Positions 1-10,300 of a stretch of 64,000 bases of DNA are shown one piece after another. Origin of the DNA: Cranoglanis bouderius (Eukaryota > Chordata > Actinopteri > Siluriformes > Cranoglanididae); contig CM042555.1 in NCBI GenBank assembly GCA_023630585.1, forward strand, positions 4,953,501 through 5,017,500. The letters are read 5' to 3'. A program made the translations under genes and the position numbers. Within the stretch, counting starts at the first letter, position 1, and each line of letters opens with the position of its first letter. The notes beneath the pieces were generated by a model. The model saw only the letters and a list, made by a program, of their open reading frames with translations, was not told the origin of the DNA and ran no database searches.

Positions 1-387
1 CTACCTAAACATTGTTGCAGACCAAGTACACCCCTTTATGGCAGTGGCCTCTTTCAGCAGGATAATGCGCCCTGCCACACTGTAAAAATTGTTCGGGAAT
101 GGTTTGAGGAACATGACAAAGAGTTCAAGGTGTTTGACTCGGCCTCCAAATTCCCCAGATCTCAATCCGATCGAGCATCTGTGGGACGTGCTGGTCAAAC
201 AAGTCCGATCCATGGAGGCTCCACCTCGCAACTTACAGGACTTCAAGGATCTGCTGCTAATGTCTTGGTGCCAGATACCACAGCACACCTTCAGAGGTCT
301 TGTGGAGTCCAGGCCTCGGCTGGTCAGAGCACAAGGGGGATCTACATAATATGAGGCAGTTGGTTTTAACGTTATGGCTGACCGCTG
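1..387 (+). pseudogene. Tc1-like transposase, C-terminal half (DD36E-type), with right terminal inverted repeat
   Basis: This is the end of a Tc1/mariner (IS630 superfamily) transposase, the DDE enzyme that cuts and pastes the element at TA sites. Visible are QQDNAPCH, with the second catalytic Asp at 61-63, and PDLNPIEHLWDV, with the catalytic Glu at 173-175. The first part reads in one frame and the part from about 147 in the next, so there is a one-base frameshift near 140-147. Allowing for it, 36 residues separate D and E, which fits a DD36E-type clade. The copy closes with a terminal repeat containing GGTTTTAACGTTATGGCTGA and a TA at 388-389. The N-terminal half lies outside the window or is lost. 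The same terminal repeat borders the copies at 20627-21248 and 24669-24897. It is a dead copy; the clade assignment is inference. Confidence 0.9.
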
Positions 388-602
388 TATCACTATATCT
401 GTGTTATCTTTTTAAGGTGGACATTAATAATATGTTTTACATGAGTACAGCCTTGTTTTCAGAATAAAACACACTTAAAGAGAGGTAAACCTAAAGAGAA
501 TTGAACCGTATTGCGTTTTCCCAATTGATGCAGTTCTTTAGGTATGTGAGAACACAGCAATCACCATCAGGTATGGACTAAAACAACCATAGTGAAAGAA
601 TC

Positions 603-1150
603 TGAGTGAGATGGACTCTGCCTGGTTCTAAGCCACCTCTAGCATGGTTTTGTGATTCGACTCTGGATCAATCTCATTGCAAAAAGCGAAACAAACACAC
701 ATTGGATTTTGAGTTCCAGCATTTTCTTTTCTTTTTCTTTTTTTTGTTAAACTGCACCATGAAGTGCAAACTGAGCCAAAGGACAGAGCTGTAGCACTGC
801 AGGAGTAGTAGTATCTGGAAATTTGGACTAACAATCAAAAGAGAAACTAAACACTGGATTGTACACGCAAAACATTTCAAGATAGTTATTTATATAACTG
901 TCCAAACATTTCTTTAGTTCTGGCTCCATGTTCTTTGTGTTTTTGGCAAGTTCTACATGCAAGTGGCACGTTTGGTTTATCTTTTTCTATCACTTTATTT
1001 CAAGGACATTTTCAACCCTACACAACCCTCAGCCAATGTTCTTTTTTTTATTTTTATTTTTTTTAACTTTTTTGTTTCATTTAATGTTGTGAAGTGTGAA
1101 ACCAAACCAAACCAAATCAAATAGTGTGAATCCAAACCAAACCAAATTGC
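603..1150 (+). repeat. Dispersed repeat family C, copy 1
   Basis: This block matches 31850-32530 in order: a CTGAGTGAG segment, a poly-T stretch, the shared phrase CCAAAGGACAGAGCTGTAG, then CCCTACACAACCCTCA followed by poly-T. It ends in AAACC-type short repeats near 1102-1146. No coding capacity is seen. It is probably a degraded non-autonomous DNA transposon, class unknown. Confidence 0.7.
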
Positions 1151-1379
1151 AGACAAACCAGTAGCAATTTCACTCTGTTTTAGGCTGACTGTAACTTTGA
1201 CTGCAATGTTTTACATTATCATCACGTGATTTATGGCTGCTAATTTAGCACCAACTTACATTATTAGCTATTCCAGTTATTGAATATGATAACCATCATA
1301 AAATAATATGCGAATATATTAAAGAGTATACAAGGAATAAATTCCCAGAATGAGATTCCCAGTGTTTAGGAAAGTGTTC

Positions 1380-1915
1380 AGATAAACCTCGAAAGCCCGA
1401 ATCACTCTGCATGATGATGCATTCTTTAATAACAGGTTTATTGTTAGAGGATCTTCACTGTGTAATCTGACATGGAGTAAACGCTTAAGGGCGAACATGA
1501 GATTTTACTGAGATCGTTTCATACAAATTTGACAAGTAATAATCTTAAAAGACAGCCGTCTAAATCTGGCTTAAAGCATATTGGGATCAACAGATGGAAA
1601 TCCATGTAACAGTACATTTGCCTCTTGAATATGAATATCCATGGTGTCTATATGTTCCAGTGAATAATGTTCCCCGTCAGATAAACTTCAGATAGTGTTG
1701 TGACATCATCCCGTATTAAAGCGAGTCAAAGTGAATCTCAGACATGTGTTATGCTTCATTATTATAAAGCTTGACATACCTATAAACACATCAAATGGTG
1801 AACGAAACCCTGACAGGTTTACGATTTCAATAGTCCATATCTGAGCAGGTGTGTGTGCACATGTGTGTGAGATCGTCTTCCTCCTGATGGCCATGACCAT
1901 ATCAGCTCGTCAAAC
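1380..1915. other. Unique DNA, possible regulatory block
   Basis: Repeat-free, mixed-composition sequence with no open frame of note. It differs from the AT-rich and repeat DNA around it. Conservation cannot be tested from this window alone. Confidence 0.25.
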
Positions 1916-2450
1916 TCTAGTGGAAGTCTCTGCTGTGATTCCTGTGAGCCGCTGGGATTTAGGACGCTGGCCTCAGGTTAGTCTGTTGTCTGGAATGTTG
2001 TCTGCGACTTAAAGCCAAAGCTTCTGTTTTGTTTGCAGATTGGGTGTCAGGTACAAATATGCCTGGTGACGTGACTGATGATAACAGAGAGCAGCGAATG
2101 AGAGAAAGAGAGATGAAAGAAATACCGCTGCCCCGGTCGAGCTAAGGGTTCTTATCGTCTGAGAACTGAGTAAGAGGACTGAAACCCTGCGGCAGGTTCA
2201 AAGCCTCGCCTTACCCCCTTTCCAACTTCCCTTTCTTTCTCCATCTATTCCTGTCTCTCCCTCTATCTCTGTCCTTCTGCTGGAACTTATCGTGAGTAAT
2301 GTTACATTTACATCATGTAATGGGACAAAACCTTGATGGTGGGGCTATCTGTAATTATCACCTCCCAAGCTGGAAAAATAATCTTCACGTCAACTCTGGT
2401 AGCGGTCAGGAATATGTGAGTAGTCAGGAATTATGCACTACTACAATGCT
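1916..2450. other. Unique intergenic DNA
   Basis: Contains a short CT-rich stretch (about 2217-2280). I see no gene or recognised repeat in the rest. Confidence 0.5.
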
Positions 2451-2592
2451 CCTCTTACACCACAGCAATTTACCAGTGATTTATTTTTCATTAATGACAC
2501 ATCATACGTTTTATCTACTTACAGTAAAGTTACCTTTCATGTTGTAGAATGTCCACAAAACACGTTAGCTCCTCTTATCACTGCTATCCCTA
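2451..2592 (+). repeat. Foldback repeat family A, fragment
   Basis: Starts with CTCTTACACCACAGCAATTT and continues through a segment shared with the copies at 18906 and 40633 (ATTAATGACA..., TAAAGTTAC..., GAATGTCCAC...AAACACGTTAGCTCC). Only the first part of the arm is kept. Confidence 0.7.
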
Positions 2593-2803
2593 AGATAACT
2601 AGTTGCCTAACATTAGCTTGCTAAAACAGCCCCGCAGTGTTTTTAATAGCTTATAACATGCAGTTTTTACTTAAAATAAGAACGTTTCTGTAAACAAGAA
2701 GTTTTGCATTTAAACTTAGAAGCAGTGAGGAGCTCTGGCTATTTGGATGAAGCTCGCCATGATGAGGCGAAGAGTGTGCAAAGCTTAATCAGGAATGTTG
2801 TTA

Positions 2804-2834
<31 letters not shown>
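2804..2834. repeat. (AAT)n microsatellite
   Basis: About ten uninterrupted AAT units. Confidence 0.95.
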
Positions 2835-3286
2835 GAAGAAAACGAAGGAAGTGCAAAAAGCTTAGGGGCTGTGGCACTACAAGATCGGCTACCTCATTGA
2901 TGTCAGTCTGGTTTTAGGCTTAAAAAATGATCCTAAAATTGTAGAAAATTTTAGAAAATCGAAGATAACCCTGTCTGAGCAGGTGTGTCCAAACTTTTGT
3001 CCAAACTGGTGGTGTACATATAAAATAATAAAGTCATAAATGTGAGGTTATTGACTTCGAAGGTATATTTAACCTCTTACTTACAATGTGACCTTTTGTA
3101 TCGGTGGAGCTCGCATATTTGGCAACTCTCAACTGATGCCTTTTTATTGCTATGACAGCTAGTCGATACTCAATCTAAAGGCTGCAGTGAAACTGCACGA
3201 CTCTCAGAAGCCCTACTGTAATCATGACCTCTGCAATAACAGTACTCGACCACTTTCACACTCCCCGTAGACCTCTGAGTTGTGGG

Positions 3287-3288
<2 letters not shown>
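2835..3288. other. Unique intergenic DNA
   Basis: I see no gene, regulatory cluster or recognised repeat here. Confidence 0.5.

Positions 3289-3338
<50 letters not shown>
3289..3338. repeat. (CA)n microsatellite
   Basis: Uninterrupted CA array of about 50 bases. Confidence 0.95.
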
Positions 3339-3344
<6 letters not shown>

Positions 3345-3479
3345 ACCTCAATTATCCTCATTTGCTCTGTGAGGAGTACTGGCCATAACCAGAAATATGG
3401 TGGGAAAATGGGAGCGAAAACTTTAAGGTATGCATTTCATCTTTTGGTGGAACTGCATCCCCAGGTCATTGCCTAAATA

Positions 3480-3685
3480 ATTAGGTGATTGGCGAGACAG
3501 ATGAAAGTTAGATTGGAAGTGACTGAGAGGGGCGGTTAATGTTTCTCTAATCAGTTTGGTCTGAGAAAATGCAGATTGTGAAATTTTCCAGCTACTTCCT
3601 TAGAAAAACGCATTTCACTTCTGATTAGATCTGATTAGTGGCGCGGAGGCGCAGGGCTGTGCCCGGAGTTGGAGAGGGTTAGCGA
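3480..3685. promoter_or_regulatory. Candidate enhancer with repeated homeodomain-type sites
   Basis: Within 92 bases there is CTAATCAG at 3547-3554 and its reverse complement CTGATTAG at 3621-3628 and again at 3631-3638, the last two 10 bases apart. The block is repeat-free and lies between CA arrays. TAATCA/TGATTA sites suit several homeodomain factors. The enhancer role is inference. Confidence 0.35.
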
Positions 3686-3691
3686 GCTCAT

Positions 3692-3762
<71 letters not shown>

Positions 3763-3774
3763 TACACACACACT
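3692..3774. repeat. Compound (CA)n microsatellite
   Basis: Two CA arrays share the same interruption, CACGCTTACACAC, once in the middle and once at the end. This suggests that a CA block plus its interruption was duplicated as a unit. Confidence 0.9.
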
Positions 3775-3989
3775 TTCAAGTGGTCGATTCTCGGTCGGAG
3801 AGATGATTTAACTGTTGCATCACACTCTTCATTCTTTGACAATTTCGCAGTACGAAATGTTATTACTCTATTAGCGTCTAAAATGATAAATGAGTGCAAT
3901 TAATGGACTTCTACCAAATAAAACATACGCTCAGGAAGGTATTACTTAATCCTTAAAAAAGAAAAAAAAGAAAAAAAACTATTTTGAAG

Positions 3990-4285
3990 CTGAGACGAGA
4001 CGTAAAAATGATGACTTCCCCATCTGGATCATGGGAATCCTCCAGTTTCATGGGCTGTTACATCCAAAGAGGATGCGGGATTTACCCGAGGTACAAAGTC
4101 TCCAATAAAACTGTTCCTTTGTTATGCCAGGTAATAGCTTTTGAGCTGCAGCGTACCGGGAGGCTAAATGCAGAGCAGATGTACTGTATAAAGTCCAGGA
4201 GCTGATCAAAGGGACAGATACACAGGCAAATGATGATAAATGACTCTCCGCTGAATTGTAAGGAGTGCACGAATGTATCGAAGTG
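3990..4285. other. Unique DNA, possible conserved non-coding block
   Basis: Repeat-free mixed-composition sequence between an A-rich tract (3953-3979) and a GAAA-rich tract (4326-4370). Several short ATG-initiated frames exist on both strands but none has recognisable protein character. Confidence 0.3.
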
Positions 4286-4487
4286 CTAGAGAGGAGCCTG
4301 GCCAGACAGAGAGTGTGTATGAGAGAGTGAAAGAAAGAAAGGGGGGAGAAAAAAAAGAAAAAGAAAGAAAACGTCAGACCTCATCTGAATGATCCTAAGC
4401 AGGGGTCAGAACGATTAAGTTCCTACAGAGGGGAAACCGGGTTTGGACAATCTGTAATTGATTTTGCAAACAGATCAGTGAGCCGCA

Positions 4488-4489
<2 letters not shown>

Positions 4490-4519
<30 letters not shown>
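4490..4519. repeat. (CA)n microsatellite
   Basis: About 30 bases of CA. Confidence 0.95.
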
Positions 4520-4688
4520 GGGAGCAAGTCTCTCCTGTGAAAGTTTGTCTCGCTCCCCGGCCCGCCGCTGCAGCACCGGATGACATCATCACGGAACATA
4601 TTTCTGCCCCTTTATCTTTTGAGAGATGTGTTAGCCATGTGCAGGCAGAACCCAGGCGGGATCAAAGGCATAGCTGTGCTCTGGCAGC

Positions 4689-4709
4689 AAAAAAAAAAAA
4701 AAAAAAAAA
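4689..4709. repeat. Poly(A) tract, 21 bases
   Basis: Homopolymer in otherwise unique DNA; no SINE or LINE body precedes it. Confidence 0.95.
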
Positions 4710-4799
4710 GTCAAATTGAAACACGATTTCTCGGCACAGAAATAATCCGTTTATTTCAAGACATATTTCCTTACATGTCCAACTCATGTGCCTTTTTAT

Positions 4800-5145
4800 A
4801 CAGTTTAACATGGCCTACTTTCTTCCAGATCCGAGATGAAAGAGAAGGCTTGACCCTCGACAGGAAGATGAGCAGTTTTTATTCTTTGACATTTGCACAT
4901 CTGATAAACTTTTGCTTTTGCTCTGTACGAGCTGCAAGCTTATGTCTCTCTAATGCATTCCCAGGCCTGGCTGCAGGGGGGGGGGGGGGATGGGTGGTTT
5001 GTGACTAGCCAACGTGATAAATCACTTCTCCATTACTCTGCCTTTAGTATCTGTTTATGCCCTAACAAATTGAAACCCCACTGGCACGGACCTGCCTCGC
5101 CGCACCTTCTCCGGCCCCCTTCCCGATTAGTTCAAGGTGGGGCGG
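4800..5145. other. Unique DNA, possible conserved non-coding block, with a G14 run
   Basis: Two repeat-free stretches (4800-4975 and 4990-5145) flank an uninterrupted run of 14 G at 4976-4989. No coding sequence is recognised. Confidence 0.3.
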
Positions 5146-5229
5146 GTTTTGCCCTCTCCTCCCCTGCTTTTCCCTCTCTCGCTCTCCTCTGTGTTTTGTC
5201 TCCCCTCTCTATGGGGGAGAGACGTGGAC

Positions 5230-5530
5230 ATATGTAAGCAATAAAGTCGAAGGGTCTGTGTCTACCACAGGCTGGGCGTGAGGAATGCAGAACCAAACTA
5301 TAGAATAATAACAAGGTGAAAGCTCAAGAGAGAAGCAAGGAGATGGGCACATCTGTACCCCATACCTGTTGGGCGATCTGGGTGAGTCGCAGGGATTCTG
5401 CCTGCCTGGCACCACTTCAAACGGCTGAGCGATGCAGGCCAAAGAGTGGTTTGACCCATGCGCTAAGCTCCTGCTAAGCCTCTCAAAGCTGGAAGGAGGT
5501 GTGAAGAGATAGAGAGACAAGCAGGGAAGA
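5230..5530. other. Unique DNA, possible conserved non-coding block
   Basis: Repeat-free, GC-balanced sequence. A minus-strand open frame of 103 codons (5209-5520) has no recognisable domain and I do not treat it as a gene. Confidence 0.25.
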
Positions 5531-5599
5531 GAAGCAGGAGAAAGTACAACAAATATTAAACCTGGGTCTGGATCTGCAGATATATCATAAGAACAACAA

Positions 5600-5857
5600 C
5601 AACAAAATAATCAAAGCACGGAGAAAGACGAAAGACGAAAGCAATGACGTCCGACAGTAAATACAGCTCTATTAAAGTCAGCAGTAATAACCTGCTCTGT
5701 GTAGACTGAGCTATCTATCGCCTGTACAAGAGGTCCCTTTTTATGTAATGCTAATAAATCAACAGCCAGGTTTTTGTAATCACCAAAATAAACAACAATC
5801 AAAGCACCAAGACAGACAGTTTAGGTCCTGAGGCATTTATCAGCTTTGAACATACCA
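5600..5857. other. Unique DNA, possible conserved non-coding block
   Basis: Repeat-free sequence ending at a C13 run (5858-5870). It contains several AATAA and TAATAA words but no gene. Confidence 0.25.
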
Positions 5858-5870
5858 CCCCCCCCCCCCC
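5858..5870. repeat. Poly(C) run, 13 bases
   Basis: Homopolymer with C-rich flanks on both sides. Confidence 0.95.
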
Positions 5871-6215
5871 ACCCTCGCCCACCTCCCCTTTCAGAAGCCA
5901 CCAACTTTTCTGGAGCACGTCGACGCACTGACACCATTCTTTCAAAATGAGACGCATTCATCGTAATTGCACGCTACGTCGTCGTTCCGCACTCATCAAA
6001 AAGTGCGATTTGATCAAAAGGCTGTTTCCGCGCTATTAAAAGGCAATCATCAAAAGATCGTTTTTAACAGAGCTGCTGATACACCCAAGGCCTGGAGCAG
6101 TGGTGCAGGAAAAAAAAAAAAAAGAAACACAATGCGGATGCTAATGCTAACAAATGTGAAGGAAAGAAAATCCAAGGCGCCAATGACAAATGAACGCGCG
6201 ATGAAAAAATGCAGC

Positions 6216-6480
6216 TAGAACAAACCAAAAGGACCAATTGATCTTCTTGGAGGAAGCAGGCCTATCCCAGAATGCCGCAGGACAGGAAATGCCCGCTGAG
6301 AGCTGCAGGCTTCCCTGTGGAGCCCTGTGCCAGTGGAATGCATGAAATGAATAGTGACATCATGTTGCTTGGTCAACAAAGCTGGATGATTGATGAGGAC
6401 AAGCGGGCAGGGTGATGGCCAGTTGTTGGCCTTCCCTGGGAGATGCCGTTTCCCTCTGACCCCCAGTCCTACCCTCTGAA
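6216..6480. other. Unique DNA, possible conserved non-coding block
   Basis: Repeat-free and comparatively GC-rich, with no recognisable coding sequence. It is followed by a CT-rich microsatellite. Confidence 0.3.
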
Positions 6481-6494
6481 AGGGATAGCAGTGA

Positions 6495-6545
6495 TCTCTC
6501 TCTCTCTCTTTTTCTCTCTCTCTATCTCTTTCTGTATCTCTCTTG
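6495..6545. repeat. CT-rich microsatellite
   Basis: Interrupted CTCTCT array with TTT and TAT breaks. Confidence 0.9.
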
Positions 6546-6599
6546 CCCACCCTGCTGCTGTATCCTTCTTCTATCCTGACAGGAATATGATCTTTTGAC

Positions 6600-7180
6600 T
6601 GAAAGTCAGCTAGTCTGCCCCCCAATGGGCTTGCCTTTGGTCTGTTTTCAGATTAGACTGTTCCCACACGGAGGCGAAACAAAGACAACATTAACTCTTC
6701 AACTTGATGAGCAAACACTTTCATATCCAAAAATATTACAAAATCGGGTAATTCCTTTTGCCATTTTTTTTTTTTTTTCATTTTAAAAGTGAAGCATCAC
6801 AGGAAGCAATCTGCCCTTTTTGTTTTTTTTTCTAGCTCATTTCTATAATTTGTATAACATTGTTTTGCGAAGCACCTTGTCACTGTCCATTTCCCAACAG
6901 TAGTACGTTCTAACGAAATCTGACAAATTGACTGTGGAAGAGGCTTCCAGATGGATGTCACCCAGCTGTGTCCTGAAACAGCAAAGCACCAGGCCTAGCA
7001 AATCTCTCTTAAAAAAGGGAGGATCCTCTCGAGTCACATGATATCCTTTCAGGTCATGTGATAGGACTGGTAGTGCCTGGTGTATTTTCATAAGGAAAGT
7101 AGAGCTAATGTTGGTCAGGCCTAACACCGAGTCTGCCGTTTTACACATTTAAAATGGAGCTCAAAGTGCTTTACATTGGA
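6600..7180. other. Unique intergenic DNA
   Basis: Two T-rich runs (about 6764-6778 and 6820-6831). Nothing else recognised. Confidence 0.5.
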
Positions 7181-7204
7181 AAGAAAGAAAGAAAGAAAAA
7201 AAAA
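7181..7204. repeat. (GAAA)n and poly(A) tract
   Basis: About five GAAA units running into poly(A). Confidence 0.9.
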
Positions 7205-7660
7205 ACACAGCGAAATAATGAAACAAAGGTTAGTTAAAAAACAATTAGTTCAATAATTAAATAATTAAAATGCAATAAATAAGATTTATGCGATAAATTA
7301 TAGCAGTGACAAAGAAAACAATATGTTAAATAATAAAAAGTATGTAAAAAGAGAATAAAAAAAAAAACGCAGTATGTTGGATTTCTATATACAATTAGAT
7401 ATGATGAAACAGATGTAATCTCACAAGATATCAGACTAAAGTTTGATAAAGTTTGATAAAGTTTGATATACAGTAAATGAACTGAAAATAGAGGAGGGTT
7501 AAAATTAGGTTCAGGTGCAGTTAGCATTAATACTTATCTTCATTCATGTGAAATCAAACAAAATTCACTGCTCATTTGAATTCATTTCATTTTCTTAGCC
7601 ATTTCTGAGTTATTGTCTGATTAAGCATTTTCCTGAAGTAGATTAATTTCCAATACGTAC
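7205..7660. other. AT-rich unique DNA
   Basis: Very AT-rich. Holds a small tandem of GTTTGATAAA (three units, about 7441-7468). No gene seen. Confidence 0.5.
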
Positions 7661-7808
7661 GGGGCATGCTGTTATAGGTAAATAATCAGAGACAGGGTGG
7701 TGTGATGTGAAGCAGAGTTACTATTTATACCACAAAGTTGATTATTTTCCTATACCAGCACATCCTGAAGTGTTTTATTTCTCTTACACCACAGGTTACC
7801 ATAGTATC
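7661..7808 (+). repeat. Foldback repeat family A, central hairpin
   Basis: The left arm GCATGCTGTTATAGGTAAAT pairs imperfectly with the right arm TTGATTATTTTCCTATACCA... across a loop of about 45 bases. The right arm leads into CTCTTACACCACAGG, the boundary motif seen in other copies. The same hairpin occurs at 58318-58463 and 15655-15830. Confidence 0.75.
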
Positions 7809-7883
7809 TATAATTAATATATATTTTTTCCCCGCAATCTAGCAGTTTATAATTTTCATGAACTTCTTGAAATGCAGACTTCT

Positions 7884-7885
7884 TT

Positions 7886-7936
<51 letters not shown>

Positions 7937-7937
7937 T
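7884..7937. repeat. (TTTA)n microsatellite
   Basis: About thirteen TTTA units directly upstream of a SINE-like copy. Confidence 0.95.
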
Positions 7938-7939
7938 TA

Positions 7940-8062
7940 CATGGTGGCTTAGTGGTTAGCTTGTCTCCCACCTCTGGGGTTGGGAGTTTGAATTCCTGTG
8001 ATGGGTTGGCACCCTTTCCATGGTGTCCCCTACCCTGTGCCCTGAGTATAGAAAATGTATGG
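7940..8062 (+). repeat. tRNA-derived SINE-like repeat A, internally deleted
   Basis: Begins GGTGGCTTAGTGGTTAGC, which contains a good RNA polymerase III A-box-like core (TGGCTTAGTGG). A decayed B-box-like GAGTTTGAATTCCTG lies about 35 bases on. It then jumps to the 3' part (GATGGGTTGGCACC...), so the middle is lost. Confidence 0.8.
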
Positions 8063-8190
8063 ATTTACTTAATTATTTATTTTAATGAATACAGCATTGG
8101 GGTGTGTGAGTAATCTCAATAAAACATGTGGGGTAAGAAGAGCTGCTGCTAGTGATTCCCTGGGCATCAGTACCATTCAGTTTAAAAATG

Positions 8191-8192
<2 letters not shown>

Positions 8193-8232
<40 letters not shown>

Positions 8233-8260
8233 ATGTGTAGAGAGAGAGAGAGAGAGAGAG
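8193..8260. repeat. (GT)n then (GA)n compound microsatellite
   Basis: About 39 bases of GT, a short linker, then about 20 bases of GA. Confidence 0.95.
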
Positions 8261-8269
8261 TTGTTAGCT

Positions 8270-8510
8270 TTCTATTATTTCTAAGGACATCCTTTAGCCG
8301 CTGATGAAAAATAATATGGCAGCATATGGCTATTATTTACACGAGCTCTGCAATAACACAACCCTTGAACTGGAAATGGAGGTCTTGTTTCCCCTTTTCC
8401 TCTCCCGCTGGAGCTGACGTGAGTCGACACGATTCGTTTAGCTCTGAGCCACACCGACTGTGTAAAAGGAATCAAACCGAGATGACTTGCGGTTGTCCAG
8501 GTCAAGGCCA
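8270..8510. other. Unique DNA, possible conserved non-coding block
   Basis: Repeat-free stretch between two microsatellites. It contains CATATG and AATAATATGG words. No gene recognised. Confidence 0.3.
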
Positions 8511-8524
8511 CTGAGAACAACATT

Positions 8525-8527
8525 CCC

Positions 8528-8572
<45 letters not shown>
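8525..8572. repeat. (CT)n microsatellite
   Basis: Nearly pure CT array of about 48 bases. Confidence 0.95.
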
Positions 8573-8576
<4 letters not shown>

Positions 8577-8830
8577 ATAGTAACAGGTAGAGAGAAAATA
8601 TCTGCTGATACAAAACTCCCCCAACACACACACGAAATGGCCTGTATCTAAGGCTGAGGGTTTGTCACTTCTTAAAGGGGTTCTACTGAAAAAAAAAAAG
8701 GTGTAGAGTAGAGAAAGCTTTTAGGGTTCTCCCAGAGACAAGCCAAAAGAAATTATGTTCTAGATTTGTATAAAATACTTTTTTTTTCTTTTATATACAC
8801 AGAATTGATAGCAAATTAGACAATTAATAA

Positions 8831-9417
8831 TACATTAGAAAGAGAAAGTGAGTGAGAAAGTGACAGAGAGAAAGAAGAGAGAAACAGACAGAGAGAAAGA
8901 GTGTGAGGGGAAGATAGAGCAACAGAGACAGACAGACAGACACACAGACACAGACACATAGAGAAAGAAAAGAGAGAGACAAGCAGACAGAGAAATAAGA
9001 GAGACACAGAGAGAAACATAGAGTGAGAGAAAGAGAGTGAGGGGCAGACAAAGCAACAGGGAAAGACAGAGACAGACAGACAGAGAGACAGACAGAGAGA
9101 GAGAGAGACAGAAACAAAGAGAGAAGAGACACAGATAGAGAGAGAGAAAGAGCAATGGACAGAGTGAAGGAGAAAGAGGGGCAGACAGGGAGAGACAGAG
9201 AAACACAGAGAGAGACAGATACACACACAAGAGAGAAAGACAGGCAGAGACATAGAGAGAAACACAAGAAAAAAGATACAAGCATCGAGAGAGAGAGACA
9301 GAAAGAGGTAGGCAGAGAGAGACACACAGGTAGAGAGAGAGATAGTAAGACAGACACACACACACACACACACACAAAGAAAGAAACAGAGACACATGGA
9401 GAGAGTGAAAGACAGAC

Positions 9418-9462
<45 letters not shown>
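8831..9462. repeat. Long purine-rich GA/GACA tract
   Basis: About 630 bases of GAGA, GACA and CACA words on the plus strand, ending in a pure GA array at 9420-9462. It creates open frames of over 200 codons on the minus strand whose Ser/Leu/Cys/Val composition only reflects CTCT and TGTG words. A GATA/GACA-type simple-sequence expansion. Confidence 0.95.
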
Positions 9463-9464
<2 letters not shown>

Positions 9465-9514
9465 ACTGAAGGTCATGTTCACTCTCTGGGTGAAAGATGA
9501 AAGAAGTTATTAAT

Positions 9515-9760
9515 AGCTGGTGCATTTACATGCCCTAAGTGGATGTTTATGTTGGAATTTGCTGCTTATGTGTGAACATTGAGGGCCTGTAAACACGGCC
9601 ATTCAGCTCTCATTTCCCTTACATCAGTCATATTGTTTCAACTGCGCTCTGCGCCGGCCACAGTTTAAAAAACATCGTTTGGGGCATTATCTTTTAAGTG
9701 GTTCCACAGCGAGGGCTCCCGGGGGCCGGTAATCAAGTCAACTCAACGAGTCCCCCCCCT
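9515..9760. other. Unique DNA, possible conserved non-coding block
   Basis: Repeat-free and mixed composition. It ends in a GC-rich segment with CCCGGGGGCCGG near 9718-9730. Confidence 0.3.
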
Positions 9761-10204
9761 CCTCCTGTCCCTCCATCCCTTCACGCTACAGTGCCTTTTC
9801 TGTAAATACACAGGAAAATGAGCGAGAAGGAGAACGACACACAAAGAAGGAGAGAGAGGGAGATAGAGCGGCACTAGAAAATAGGACTAATATAATGGCA
9901 CTACAAAATTGACAAATAAGTAACAATATTCAGCAGTGACACTGAATATGGAAATTTATATGTACTGAAAGTATATGAAAGTCTAAAAAAAAATAATTTA
10001 TGAAGATTTCATAGAGCTCTTTTACAGCACAGTGAACTTCACATGGCTTTGGATGTTTTAGTTTCTGTCTAGTTCCTGTTTTTGTTCCACTGTAGCTGCC
10101 ATTAATTCCCAGTATTCCTGATAAGTGTGCTGCTTGGGTGTAGCACAACCTGAGCTCACTAGAAATTCAAATGAAATACAAATGAATGAGAGTGATGTGG
10201 TTGT
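9761..10204. other. Unique intergenic DNA
   Basis: A GAGA-rich patch near 9850-9870; otherwise nothing recognised. Confidence 0.5.
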
Positions 10205-10300
10205 TCGATTTCAAATGATTCATTCATTCATTCATTCATTTTCCTTTACCACTTTACCACTTTATCCTAGTCAGGATCGCAGTGAATCTGGAAGTGAGTG
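10205..10300 (-). repeat. SINE-like repeat tail fragment
   Basis: Read on the minus strand it gives the GATAAAGTGGTAAA-type 3' end followed by (AATG)n, the tail seen at 23400-23460. The body is missing. Confidence 0.65.

Noticed and set aside
6215..6625. 136-codon minus-strand frame
   Set aside because: Contains a GAGA-derived Arg/Glu run and no recognisable domain or splice context.
7940..8062. tRNA gene, because of A- and B-box-like motifs in the SINE-like repeats
   Set aside because: No cloverleaf can be drawn and the same block recurs with a SINE body; these are tRNA-derived retroposons.
8816..9525. Three overlapping minus-strand open frames of over 200 codons, and a 104-codon plus frame
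   Set aside because: They translate only CTCT/TGTC/GTGT words of the purine-rich tract, in all three frames alike; no gene-like composition.
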